Part shown: one piece after another, positions 25,517 to 37,068 of the stretch | How the letters are laid out: each line of letters starts with the position of its first letter | Position numbering within the stretch: the stretch's first letter is position 1 | NCBI RefSeq assembly: GCF_001429065.1 | Contig: NZ_LMIB01000001.1 | Location: 1,063,933 to 1,127,932 of the forward strand | From: Sphingomonas sp. Root710 | GTDB taxonomy: Bacteria > Pseudomonadota > Alphaproteobacteria > Sphingomonadales > Sphingomonadaceae | Direction of reading: 5' to 3' | DNA length: 64,000 nt | The notes under the pieces: model-generated | Seen by the model: only the letters and a program-made list of their open reading frames with translations | What the model was told of the DNA's origin: nothing | Databases searched by the model: none | Program-made: the position numbers and the translations under genes

Positions 25517-25990
25517 ATGACTGTTCAACTTCCTGACGTTTTCGGCATCTTGCTGGCGGTCCTGCTGCTGATGGCGGCGTGGACCGACATCAAGACCCGG
25601 ACGATATCGAACGAACTCAACGCCGCCATCGCGCTGCTCGCGGTAGGCTTCTGGTGGGTGGCGGGCGAGAGCCTGTGGCCCGATGTCGCGATCCGCGTCG
25701 CCATCGCACTCGGCCTGTTCCTGTTCTTCGCGGTGCTGTTCATACTCAAGATGATGGGCGGCGGCGACGTCAAGATGATCGCGGCGCTGGCGCTCTGGCT
25801 GCCGTTCAACGCCCTTATGTCGATGCTGACGGTGATGGCGCTGGCGGGCGGCGTGATCACAGTCTTCCTGCTGGTGCGTCAGCGCTGGCGGCCGAACGCC
25901 GTCCGGCCCGAGGTCCCCTATGGCGTCGCGATCGCGATCGGCGGGCTGTGGGTTATCGCAAACGGCTTGTTAACCACGTCTGTTGCATAG
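25517..25990 (+). CDS. cpaA: prepilin peptidase CpaA/TadV
   Basis: A 157-residue membrane aspartic protease that matures Flp-type prepilins. It has an Asp in TDIKTRTISNELN and the family motif GGGDVKMIAALALW, each supplying one catalytic aspartate, within about five helices. The ATG at 25517 is the first plausible start after the divergent oxidase. It begins the tad locus, although no flp pilin gene is visible beside it. Confidence 0.93.
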   Translation: MTVQLPDVFGILLAVLLLMAAWTDIKTRTISNELNAAIALLAVGFWWVAGESLWPDVAIRVAIALGLFLFFAVLFILKMMGGGDVKMIAALALWLPFNALMSMLTVMALAGGVITVFLLVRQRWRPNAVRPEVPYGVAIAIGGLWVIANGLLTTSVA

Positions 25991-26057
25991 CGGCAGCATG
26001 GGTCCGCGGGGGGCCCGGCGTCTTTGTAGGCCCTGACCGGGCGAAAGGTCTGAACCG

Positions 26058-27050
26058 ATGGATGCGAGGAAGTTGCTGCTGCTGATCATGGCCCTCGTCA
26101 TGGCGGGCATATCGGCGGTTGTCGTACGCGGGTTTTTCGGCGGCAAGAGCGAGGCCGAAGCGGCCCCGGTCGCCGCGCCGCAACCTACCGGTCCGGAAGT
26201 CGCCGTCGCGATCCGCCCCCTGCCCGTCGGCACGATCATCGGCCCGGAAAGCTTCCGCTATCAGCGCTGGCCCGCCGAACTGGTCGGCAAGACCTATTAT
26301 GTGAAGGGCGAGAACGATCTCGCCACGCTCAACGGCTCGGTGGTCCGCTATGCGATCACCGCCGGTGCACCGGTCACCCAGGGTGCGCTGGTCAAGCCCG
26401 GTGATCGCGGCTTCCTGGCCGCAGCGCTCGGCCCCGGCATGCGTGCCGTCACCATCTCGGTTTCCGCCCAGTCGGGCGTGGCCGGCTTCGTCTTTCCCGG
26501 TGACCGCGTCGACCTGATGCTGACGCAGGAAGTTCCCGGCGGCGGCGATGGCCCCGCGCTGAAGGCCGCCGAGACGATCATCCGCAATATCCGCGTCCTC
26601 GCCGCCGACCAGCGCACCGACAAGACCGTCGACGAAGAGGGCAAGACCGTCGTCGCCAACACGTCGAACGTCACGCTGGAAGCGACGCCGAAGATCGCCG
26701 AGAAGATTGCTGTTGCGCAAACGATTGGGCAACTTTCGCTTGCCCTGCGCTCGATCGCGGATGACCGGGCCGAACTGGAAGAGCGGATCGCCAATGGCGA
26801 GGTCAAGCTCCCCGCCGACAGCGATCCCAAAGCCGAGCGACAGATGATGCTGGAGATCGCGTCGCGCCCGATCGATACCAACACCACCTATACGGTCGGC
26901 GCCGACGTCTCGCGCTATCAGCGGTCGAGCGTTCCCGCCAAGCCGGGCGCCGGCGCTCCCGCCGCCACGCCCAGCGAGGCCCCGGCCGGTCCGGTCATCC
27001 GGGTCGCGCGCGGCAACACCGTCACCGTCACGCCGGCCGGAGCCAAGTGA
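26058..27050 (+). CDS. cpaB: Flp pilus assembly protein CpaB/RcpC
   Basis: A 330-residue protein with one N-terminal membrane segment (LLLLIMALVMAGISAVVVRGFF), a SAF-like domain (AIRPLPVGTIIGPESFRYQRW) and the RcpC domain (RAVTISVSAQSGVAGFVFPG, DRVDLMLTQEV). A low-complexity Ala/Pro tail precedes the end. It acts in the periplasm with the CpaC secretin. The stop overlaps the cpaC GTG start. Confidence 0.94.
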   Translation: MDARKLLLLIMALVMAGISAVVVRGFFGGKSEAEAAPVAAPQPTGPEVAVAIRPLPVGTIIGPESFRYQRWPAELVGKTYYVKGENDLATLNGSVVRYAITAGAPVTQGALVKPGDRGFLAAALGPGMRAVTISVSAQSGVAGFVFPGDRVDLMLTQEVPGGGDGPALKAAETIIRNIRVLAADQRTDKTVDEEGKTVVANTSNVTLEATPKIAEKIAVAQTIGQLSLALRSIADDRAELEERIANGEVKLPADSDPKAERQMMLEIASRPIDTNTTYTVGADVSRYQRSSVPAKPGAGAPAATPSEAPAGPVIRVARGNTVTVTPAGAK

Positions 27051-28564
27051 GTATGCGTATGTTTGCGAAACAGGCGCTGCTCGGCGCCCTCTGCAGCGCG
27101 GTCGCGCTGGCGCCGGTGATGTCGGCCGCCGCCGCGACGCGCACCGTCAGCGGTGTCCGCACGGCGACAATGGGCAAGCCCAGCGAGACGACCACGCTGT
27201 CGATCGGCGAGGGCCAGCTCGTCAACCTGCCCACCGCGATGACCGACCTGTTCGTTGCGGACGACAAGATCGCCGATGTCCAGGTCCGCTCGCCGAACCA
27301 GCTCTACGTCTTCGGCAAAGGGCCGGGCGAGACCGCGGTCTATGCCACCAACAAGGCGGGCGCGGTCGTCTGGTCGTCGATCGTCCGCGTCGGCAGCAAC
27401 ATCACCAGCGTCGACACGATGCTCAAGCTCGCCATGCCCGACGCGGCGATCCGGTCGACCACGATGAACGGCATCGTCCTGCTGACCGGCACGGTCGCCA
27501 GCCCGAGCGACATCGAGGAAGCCCAGAAGCTTGTCGAACAGTTTGTCGGCAAGGACACCCAGGTCGTCAACCGCATCAAGTCGGCAGTGCCGCTGCAGGT
27601 GAGCCTGCACGTCAAGATCGCCGAGGTCAGCCGCGAGTTTGCGAAGACGATCGGCGCGAATCTGCTGAGCCGGGATACCAGTGGCGGCTTCCTGTTTGGC
27701 ATCGGCCAGGGCAATCCCGGCACCATCAAGGATTATGTCAATCCGAACACCGGGCAGACGGCGATCGGGACGCCGCTATATACGATCAACAATTCGGCCA
27801 CGGCGACCACGCTGGGCTTTGCCGGTCATGCTCTGGGCATGGACCTGCTGGCGACGCTCGACCTGGCCGAGAATGACGGCCTCGTCACGACGCTGGCCGA
27901 GCCGAACCTGACCGCGATCTCGGGCGAGACCGCCAGCTTCCTGGCGGGCGGCGAAATCCCGATTCCGATCGCGCAGGGCTTCGGCGCGGTGTCGGTCGAT
28001 TTCAAGCAATATGGCGTCAGCCTGTCCTTCACCCCTACGGTGCTGGGCGACGGGCGGATATCGATCCGCGTGCGGCCGGAAGTTTCACAGCTGACCGACG
28101 CCGGATCGGTGCGCCTCAACGGCTACACCATACCCGGTCTCGTCACCCGTCGCGCGGAAACCACGGTGGAGCTCGGCTCGGGCCAGGCTTTCATGATCGG
28201 CGGCCTGATGTCGAATGGACAGAACAGCTCGGTCGACAAGGCGCCTTTCCTGGGCGACCTGCCCGTTCTCGGCGCTCTGTTCCGCTCGAACGCCTTCAAG
28301 CGCAACGAGACCGAGCTGATGATCGTCGTCACCCCCTATCTGGTGAAGCCGGTATCCCCCAGCCAGATCGCGCTGCCGACCACCGGCCTGCGCGCGCCGA
28401 CCGATGCCGAGCGGATCATCGCCGGGCAGACCTTCATGGGCAAATCGGGCGACAAGAGCCCGGTGCCGGTGCCCGCGCCGCCGAAGACGATCGCGCCCGT
28501 GGGCCGCGCCCCGTCCAAGTCCAGTGCCGCATCGGTGCCCGATGCCGGCTTCAAGCTCGATTGA
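27047..28564 (+). CDS. cpaC: Flp pilus secretin CpaC/RcpA
   Basis: Outer-membrane secretin channel for Flp pili, 505 residues. A signal peptide (ALLGALCSAVALAPVMSAAAA) precedes the pilus-formation N-domain (ATMGKPSETTTLSIGEGQLV), a BON-like domain (NGIVLLTGTVASPSDIEEAQ) and the secretin core (VTTLAEPNLTAISGETASFL, ending in ETELMIVVTPYLVKPV). A Pro/Ala tail follows. GTG 27047 overlaps cpaB; ATG 27053 is an equally good start. Confidence 0.95.
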   Translation: MSMRMFAKQALLGALCSAVALAPVMSAAAATRTVSGVRTATMGKPSETTTLSIGEGQLVNLPTAMTDLFVADDKIADVQVRSPNQLYVFGKGPGETAVYATNKAGAVVWSSIVRVGSNITSVDTMLKLAMPDAAIRSTTMNGIVLLTGTVASPSDIEEAQKLVEQFVGKDTQVVNRIKSAVPLQVSLHVKIAEVSREFAKTIGANLLSRDTSGGFLFGIGQGNPGTIKDYVNPNTGQTAIGTPLYTINNSATATTLGFAGHALGMDLLATLDLAENDGLVTTLAEPNLTAISGETASFLAGGEIPIPIAQGFGAVSVDFKQYGVSLSFTPTVLGDGRISIRVRPEVSQLTDAGSVRLNGYTIPGLVTRRAETTVELGSGQAFMIGGLMSNGQNSSVDKAPFLGDLPVLGALFRSNAFKRNETELMIVVTPYLVKPVSPSQIALPTTGLRAPTDAERIIAGQTFMGKSGDKSPVPVPAPPKTIAPVGRAPSKSSAASVPDAGFKLD

Positions 28565-28577
28565 CGAGAGGATGACG

Positions 28578-29225
28578 ATGTCCTTGCAGATCCTCACCTT
28601 CCCCGCGCGGACCGCGATGCTGGCGGCGTTGCTGACCGCGCTGCCGATCGGCGTGGCGCAAGCCGACCGTTTCAACCGCTCGGTCGAATCGATCCATCAG
28701 CCGGTCGTCCAGCGGAGCGACTATGTCCTCGACGTGTCCGCCGCCGGCCTCGACCCCGCCGAAAGCGCGCGGGTGCATGACTGGCTCGACGCGATCGATC
28801 TTCGCTATGGCGATCGAATCGGCGTCGACAGTCAGGCCGGCGGCAAGGGATCGAATGCCGATATCGCTGCGATCGTAGAGAGTTATGGTCTGTTCCTGAA
28901 CGCCGGGACGCCCGTCACCGAGGGCGCGATTGCGCCCGGCCAGGTGCGCATCGTCGTCAGCCGTTCGACCGCCAGCGTGCCGGGCTGCCCCGATTACAGC
29001 CAGGCGTCGCAGCCCAATTTCACCGCCTCGGCGTCGTCCAATTATGGATGCGCGACCAATTCGAACCTCGCGGCGATGGTCGCCGATCCCGAGGATCTGG
29101 TGCGCGGCCAGGACAAGCGCGGCACCGACGCCGAGATCGCCACCAAGGCGATCCGCATCTGGCGCAACACCGATCCGAGCGGGAAAAACGGCGTGAAAGC
29201 CGAATCCACCAAGGGAGGCAATTGA
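28578..29225 (+). CDS. cpaD: Flp pilus assembly protein CpaD
   Basis: A 215-residue exported protein: signal peptide (ARTAMLAALLTALPIGVAQA), then VRIVVSRSTASVPGCPDYSQ and NYGCATNSNLAAMVADPEDL, the CpaD signature with two cysteines. The start at 28578 is favoured by GAGAGG six bases upstream (ATG 28572 also in frame). It is thought to help the secretin assemble. Its stop overlaps the cpaE ATG by one base. Confidence 0.93.
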   Translation: MSLQILTFPARTAMLAALLTALPIGVAQADRFNRSVESIHQPVVQRSDYVLDVSAAGLDPAESARVHDWLDAIDLRYGDRIGVDSQAGGKGSNADIAAIVESYGLFLNAGTPVTEGAIAPGQVRIVVSRSTASVPGCPDYSQASQPNFTASASSNYGCATNSNLAAMVADPEDLVRGQDKRGTDAEIATKAIRIWRNTDPSGKNGVKAESTKGGN

Positions 29226-30490
29226 TGAACGCTCCCTTCAATCCCAAGCAGCAGACCCGCAATCCCTTCGCGGCCTATGTCTGCGACGACAACAGTTCCG
29301 AGCTGCTCAAGCCGCTGGTGTTCGAACTCGGCTGGGCGCCGGAATCGGTCAGCAAGGGCGGATTGCGTGGTGCGGTCCAGTCGCTGTCGGTGTCGGCCAG
29401 CCCGACGATCCTGTTCGTCGACCTGGCGGACTCGGCAGATCCGCTGGCCGACGTCAATTCGCTCGCCGAAGTCTGCGAGCCCGGCACGATCGTGATCGCG
29501 GCAGGCAACACCAACGATGTCCGCCTCTACCGCGAACTGCTCAACAGCGGCATTCAGGATTATCTCCTGAAGCCCTTCACCGCGGACCAGATCCGTGACT
29601 CGCTCGCCCAGGCGCAAATGATGCTGATGGGCCCGCGCCACGGCATGATCGCCGAGGATGCGATCCACCTGATGACCGCCGTGATCGGTGTGCGCGGTGG
29701 CGTCGGCGCGTCGACCGTCGCCTCCTCGCTCGCCTGGCTGATGGGCGAGAATGGCGGCCATAGCACCGCGCTGCTCGACCTGGACGTGCATTTCGGGACC
29801 GGCGCGCTGTCGCTCGACCTCGAGCCTGGCCGCGGCCTGACCGACGCGATCGACAATCCGGCGCGCATTGACGGGCTGTTCCTCGAGCGCGCGCTGGTCA
29901 AGGCCAACGACAAGCTCTCGGTCCTGTCGGCCGAAGCCCCGATCAACAATCCGATCATCACCGATGGCGGCGCCTATTTCCAGCTGCAGGAGGAGATGAA
30001 GGGCGCATTCGAATGCACCGTGGTCGACGTACCGCGCGGCATGATGGTCCAGCATCCGCATCTGTTTCACGACGTCCAGTCGGTCGTGCTGGTGGTCGAC
30101 CTCACCCTGGCCGCGACACGCGACACGATCCGCATCCTCGCCTGGCTAAAGAACAACGCGCCGCAGGCCGGCGTGCTGGTTGTCGCGAACCGCGTCCATC
30201 CCAGCCTGACCGAGATCAGCCGCAAGGATTTCGAGAACTCGATCGAACGCGAGATCGACTTCATGCTGCCCTATGACCACAAGCAGGCGGTCAACGCCGC
30301 CAAGCTGGGCAAGCCGGTCGCCGAGGCGGGCAAGACGTCGAAGCTGGGCCAGGGCCTTGCCCAGATTTCCGAGAAGCTGCTCGCGCTGGTCAGCGACGAT
30401 CCGACCGGCGGCGAAAGCAAGAAGAAGGCGTCGCTGCTCGACGAGCTGAGCGCGATCTTCGCGACCAAATCCAAGATCGCGAAGAAGTGA
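29225..30490 (+). CDS. cpaE: pilus assembly protein CpaE (MinD/ParA-like)
   Basis: A 421-residue protein: an N-terminal receiver-like domain (residues about 15-135, with SGIQDYLLKPFTADQIRDSL) and a ParA/MinD-type ATPase domain. The deviant Walker A is degenerate (VRGGVGASTVASSLAW lacks both lysines), a known tendency in CpaE. Later motifs LLDLDVHFGTGALSLDLEPG and VVDVPRG are kept. It positions the pilus machinery at the pole in Caulobacter. cpaF normally follows; here tadB follows after 22 bases. Confidence 0.93.
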   Translation: MNAPFNPKQQTRNPFAAYVCDDNSSELLKPLVFELGWAPESVSKGGLRGAVQSLSVSASPTILFVDLADSADPLADVNSLAEVCEPGTIVIAAGNTNDVRLYRELLNSGIQDYLLKPFTADQIRDSLAQAQMMLMGPRHGMIAEDAIHLMTAVIGVRGGVGASTVASSLAWLMGENGGHSTALLDLDVHFGTGALSLDLEPGRGLTDAIDNPARIDGLFLERALVKANDKLSVLSAEAPINNPIITDGGAYFQLQEEMKGAFECTVVDVPRGMMVQHPHLFHDVQSVVLVVDLTLAATRDTIRILAWLKNNAPQAGVLVVANRVHPSLTEISRKDFENSIEREIDFMLPYDHKQAVNAAKLGKPVAEAGKTSKLGQGLAQISEKLLALVSDDPTGGESKKKASLLDELSAIFATKSKIAKK

Positions 30491-30512
30491 TCGCGCAGGT
30501 GGTCATCGCGTC

Positions 30513-31487
30513 ATGCTGACCGCACTCTTCATGATGGTCATGGCGGTGGTCATGACCATGTTCTTCTTCGTCGTAGCACGTCCGCCGGCGCAGCGCGCAT
30601 TTGCGAAGCGGCTGTCGTCGGTGCGCAGCCGCTACAATGTCCACGGCGAACCCGTCGTCAACGAACAGGTCCGCAAGCTGCTCGCGAGCCGCGCGTCGAT
30701 GGTCCGCAAGGAGAAGAGCGGGCTCGACCGCTTCCTGCCCGACCCGATCGAGATCAGCCGCAAGATCGAGGCAGCGGGCAAGAAGTGGCCGGTCCGCAAT
30801 TATTTCATCGGCTCCGGGATCACCGCGGCAGTGCCATTCCTCGGCGGCATCGTGCTGGGCCTGCCACTGTGGATTGCGTTGATCTTCGGTACGGCGGCTG
30901 GGCTGGCCCTGCCGCCGATGTTCCTGAACTTCCTCGGCAAGCGCCGCATCGCGCAATTCGTGGTGCGTTTTCCCGATGCGATCGAACTGCTCGTCCGCGG
31001 CCTGCGCGCCGGCCTGCCGATCGCCGAAACGATGGGCGCGGTCGCGTCCGAAATCGAAGGCCCCGTCGGCAGCGAGTTCCAGGCGGTTTCCGACCGCATG
31101 AAGATCGGCCGCACGCTCGAGGCATCGCTGCAGGAGACCGCCGACCGTCTGGGCACATCCGAGTTCCAGTTCTTCGTGATCACCCTGGCGATCCAGCGCG
31201 AGACCGGCGGCAACCTGGCCGAGACGCTGTCGAACCTGTCGGACGTGCTGCGCAAGCGCATGCAGATGAAGCTCAAGATCTCGGCGATGTCGTCCGAATC
31301 CAAGGCGTCCGCCTATATCATCGGCGCGCTGCCCTTCATCGTCTTCGCGCTGATCAGCTTCATCAGCCCGACCTATATGGGCAGCTTCTTCACCGACCAG
31401 CGGCTGATCATCGCGGGCATGGGCGGCATGTTGTGGATGTCGATCGGCGCCTACATCATGCGCCAGATGATCAATTTCGAGATCTGA
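30513..31487 (+). CDS. tadB: type II secretion F-family protein TadB
   Basis: A 324-residue inner-membrane platform protein of the Flp pilus machine. One N-terminal helix (LTALFMMVMAVVMTMFFFVV), two central helices (YFIGSGITAAVPFLGGIVLG) and a C-terminal one frame the cytoplasmic T2SSF domain (FPDAIELLVRGLRAGLPIAE, ALQRETGGNLAE-like region at ITLAIQRETGGNLAETLSNL). It normally contacts the CpaF ATPase, which is not encoded here. Confidence 0.94.
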   Translation: MLTALFMMVMAVVMTMFFFVVARPPAQRAFAKRLSSVRSRYNVHGEPVVNEQVRKLLASRASMVRKEKSGLDRFLPDPIEISRKIEAAGKKWPVRNYFIGSGITAAVPFLGGIVLGLPLWIALIFGTAAGLALPPMFLNFLGKRRIAQFVVRFPDAIELLVRGLRAGLPIAETMGAVASEIEGPVGSEFQAVSDRMKIGRTLEASLQETADRLGTSEFQFFVITLAIQRETGGNLAETLSNLSDVLRKRMQMKLKISAMSSESKASAYIIGALPFIVFALISFISPTYMGSFFTDQRLIIAGMGGMLWMSIGAYIMRQMINFEI

Positions 31488-31488
31488 G

Positions 31489-32481
31489 ATGGAACACGCC
31501 GTCACCCCTCAGTTCTTCAGCACATTGCTGTCGATCAGCATCGCGCTGACCACCGCGATCATCATGCTGGTCGTTGGGCACAGCGTCGTGAAATCGGTTG
31601 CGCGCGATCCGATGGCACGGCGCGTGCGCGCGCTGAACGACCGGCGCGAACAGCTCAAGGCCGGCGTCGCCGCCTCCAAGACACGCCGCCGCGCGAAGAT
31701 GGAAAAGAAGGCGAGCGTCTCGATCGGCCGGATGAAGGCGATCCTGGGCAGCATGAAGATGCTGCAGGATTCGCAGCTCAAGGCGGCATCGCTCAACCTG
31801 TCGCGGGCGGGAATCCGTACCAAGGACGCGGCGATCACGGTGATCTTCTTCCGGCTGGTCGCGCCGATCCTGATCGGCGGCACCGCGGCGATCGGCGTCT
31901 ACCTTCTCAACTGGTTTCCCGAGGCGAGCGCATTCAAGAAATATATGATCGTCGCGGGCGCGCTGATCGCCAGCTACAAGGCGCCCGACATCTATGTGAA
32001 GAACCTGATCACCAAGCGGCAGCACGCGATCCGCAAGGCCTTGCCCGACGCGCTCGACCTGCTGGTGATCTGCGCCGAAGCGGGCCTGTCGGTCGACCTC
32101 GCCTTCAACCGCGTCGCGCGCGAACTGGCCAAGGCCTATCCCGAACTCGGCGACGAATTCGCGTTGACCGCGATCGAACTGGGCTTCCTGACCGATCGCC
32201 GCCAGGCGTTCGAGAATCTTGCCCAGCGCGTGAACCTCGATTCGATCCGCGGCGTCGTCACGACGATGATCCAGACCGAGAAATACGGCACCCCGCTTGC
32301 CGCGGCGCTGCGCGTGCTGTCGGCCGAATTCCGCCATGAACGCATGATGCGCGCCGAGGAAAAGGCCGCGCGCCTGCCGGCGATCATGACGGTGCCGCTG
32401 ATCCTGTTCATCCTGCCGGTGCTGTTCATCGTCATCCTCGGCCCCGCCGCCTGCTCGATCAAAGATAATGTGATGAGCTGA
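31489..32481 (+). CDS. tadC: type II secretion F-family protein TadC
   Basis: A 330-residue partner of TadB starting two bases after it. The T2SSF domain shows ALPDALDLLVICAEAGLSVD, ELGDEFALTAIELGFLTDRR and VTTMIQTEKYGTPLAAALRV, with N-terminal and C-terminal membrane helices (MTVPLILFILPVLFIVILGP). It completes the inner-membrane platform. No TPR or minor-pilin genes follow, unlike many tad loci. Confidence 0.94.
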   Translation: MEHAVTPQFFSTLLSISIALTTAIIMLVVGHSVVKSVARDPMARRVRALNDRREQLKAGVAASKTRRRAKMEKKASVSIGRMKAILGSMKMLQDSQLKAASLNLSRAGIRTKDAAITVIFFRLVAPILIGGTAAIGVYLLNWFPEASAFKKYMIVAGALIASYKAPDIYVKNLITKRQHAIRKALPDALDLLVICAEAGLSVDLAFNRVARELAKAYPELGDEFALTAIELGFLTDRRQAFENLAQRVNLDSIRGVVTTMIQTEKYGTPLAAALRVLSAEFRHERMMRAEEKAARLPAIMTVPLILFILPVLFIVILGPAACSIKDNVMS

Positions 32482-32539
32482 GCGGGAACGTAGAGCACGC
32501 GTAACGGTTTAAGCTCCCATAGTTTGGGAGGCTTTGTTC

Positions 32540-33112
32540 ATGCCGGATTTCACCACCAATCAGTGGGTCGTCCTTCTGCTCGTCTTGGTGCTTGGCTGGT
32601 TCCTGGGGCTACTGACGCTGTCCGGCGGCCGCAAGTGGCGCAAGGGTTTCGAGCAGGAACGCGCCGCCCGCATCGCGGCAGATGCGGAATGCGACCGGCT
32701 TTCGACGCGGCTGGCGGAACTGGAAGGCGAGCGCGACCGTCGAATTGCGCTGGAGCATGAACGCGACCAGCATATCGCCCGCGCCGCGGCCGCCAACGAT
32801 CGCATTGCTCAGCTCGAGAAGGAACGTCCGGTCACCTACGCAGATACGGCGGGATCGATCGCCGCAGCCGCCTCTGGCCAGCGCGACGATCTGGCGCTCA
32901 TCTTCGGAGTGGGACGCGCCGGTGAGATCAAGCTCAACGAACTCGGCGTCCATCGTTACGCCGAAATCACCGCGCTTTCTCCTGCCGAAGAGGCCGGCCT
33001 TGAAGGGCGCCTCGGCCTCGCGCCGGGCACGATCGCGGACGAACGCTGGCGCGAACAGGCGGAAATGCTGCGCAAGGGCCAGTTCGACGAGCATGCCAGG
33101 CTGTTCGCCTAA
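32540..33112 (+). CDS. membrane-anchored coiled-coil protein with C-terminal helix-hairpin-helix-like domain
   Basis: The 190-residue protein (ATG at 32540 after GGGAGG) has an N-terminal membrane helix (WVVLLLVLVLGWFLGLLTL) and a charged coiled coil to about residue 97. A C-terminal domain DDLALIFGVGRAGEIKLNEL then GVHRYAEITALSPAEEAGLE follows. This last part matches the H3TH-like domain seen in many alphaproteobacterial proteins, for example as an appended tail on NuoE-like subunits. Function unknown; DNA or protein binding is possible. It lies just after the tad locus but may be independent. Confidence 0.78.
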   Translation: MPDFTTNQWVVLLLVLVLGWFLGLLTLSGGRKWRKGFEQERAARIAADAECDRLSTRLAELEGERDRRIALEHERDQHIARAAAANDRIAQLEKERPVTYADTAGSIAAAASGQRDDLALIFGVGRAGEIKLNELGVHRYAEITALSPAEEAGLEGRLGLAPGTIADERWREQAEMLRKGQFDEHARLFA

Positions 33113-33118
33113 AGCGGC

Positions 33119-34279
33119 TCAGGGCCGGCGGCCATATGTTCCCCAGCGCCACAGCCATTCTGCCGGGCCGAATCGAAAAGCCTTGAACCACAAGGCGGCA
33201 AACCCCGCCTGGGCCACCAGCACCGCAATCGCGACCAGCCAAAGTTGCGGCCAGGAGAGCCTGTTCCACAAGCCAAGGCCGAAGCCCGAGAATATCCACG
33301 CGGCGATCAGGCTCTGGCCGAGATAGAGGGTGAGCGCCATCCGCCCCATCTCGCCCAGCCGCGCCACCAGCCGGGGCCACGCGCCGCGCCGCCACAGCAT
33401 CAAGAACAGGCCGATATGACCTAGCGTCATCGCCAGCCGCCCTGGTTGGTCGATAACCGCGCTGACGATCGTCGGCGCGCCGTCATTGCCCAAGATCAAC
33501 GCGGTGTGGACAGCGCGGAGGACAAGACCCGCGCCATAGCCGCAGCGGACCATGCTCCCTGGGACGGCAGTGCCGGCATCTTCGCTGAACACCCCCTTGC
33601 GATACAGTACCATCCCGATCAGCATGAACGCCGCGGCGTCGGCCATCCAGCGATAGGTGAGCGCGTTCACCGTCCAGGACCAGCTGACATAGCTCATATA
33701 ATCGAAGGTCTGCCAATAATTGCCAAGCCTAGCCGCACCCTCCCGCGCCAGAATCTCGGGCGAGTAAACGGTCGCTTCGGGGATGAGCCCGGCGGCTTCA
33801 TGCCCGGCCCAGGCGGACAGCAGAAGCAGAAGCACCGCCGCCGCCGACAGCAACTGAGCGGGCTTGAGCGGATGGAGGATCAACACGATGATCCCGGCGA
33901 GCGCATAGATGATAAGTATGTCGCCGGGCCACAGCAGCAAGGTGCTGTCGATGATACCGAAGAGCAGCAGGAAGACCAGCCGGCGTAAATAGAGGCCGAC
34001 CCGGTCGGCGCTATCGTCGTCGCCGACGAAGATCAGCAGCCCCATTCCGAACAACATCGAGAAGAGCCCGCGCATCGTGCCGGTGATGAACAGTTGCGCG
34101 ACCGTCCAGACCTGCCAGTCCGGATCGCCCGCCGACGGCATGGTCATCGGCCGGTCCATCGCCAGCGGCCCGCCCATGTCGAAGATGTTGACGAGCAATA
34201 TCCCGCACAGCGCCACGCCGCGCAGCGCGTCGATCGAACGGATGCGGTGCAGGGGATTGGCGGGACTAGGTGAGGTCAT
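33119..34279 (-). CDS. DUF418 family membrane protein
   Basis: A 386-residue polytopic membrane protein. The start RIRSIDALRGVALCGILLVNIFDMG is the typical opening of DUF418/YeiB-like proteins, followed by LFSMLFGMGLLIF. The C-terminal DUF418 domain has GRMALTLYLGQSLIAAWIF and FRFGPAEWLWRWGTY. About ten helices are expected. It is thought to act in envelope-associated transport or acyl transfer, without firm evidence. Confidence 0.9.
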   Translation of the reverse strand: MTSPSPANPLHRIRSIDALRGVALCGILLVNIFDMGGPLAMDRPMTMPSAGDPDWQVWTVAQLFITGTMRGLFSMLFGMGLLIFVGDDDSADRVGLYLRRLVFLLLFGIIDSTLLLWPGDILIIYALAGIIVLILHPLKPAQLLSAAAVLLLLLSAWAGHEAAGLIPEATVYSPEILAREGAARLGNYWQTFDYMSYVSWSWTVNALTYRWMADAAAFMLIGMVLYRKGVFSEDAGTAVPGSMVRCGYGAGLVLRAVHTALILGNDGAPTIVSAVIDQPGRLAMTLGHIGLFLMLWRRGAWPRLVARLGEMGRMALTLYLGQSLIAAWIFSGFGLGLWNRLSWPQLWLVAIAVLVAQAGFAALWFKAFRFGPAEWLWRWGTYGRRP

Positions 34280-34342
34280 CGCCCTTCCCTAGCCCGCCCA
34301 TCGATCTGCGTCATCCCGGCGGCGACCGGGACGACAGCAAAC

Positions 34343-37012
<2,670 letters not shown>

Positions 37013-37068
37013 CAAGCCGTCACTTTCCCTATCACGACCCGCCCCTTGCTTGGGGCGCGGCAATCGAA

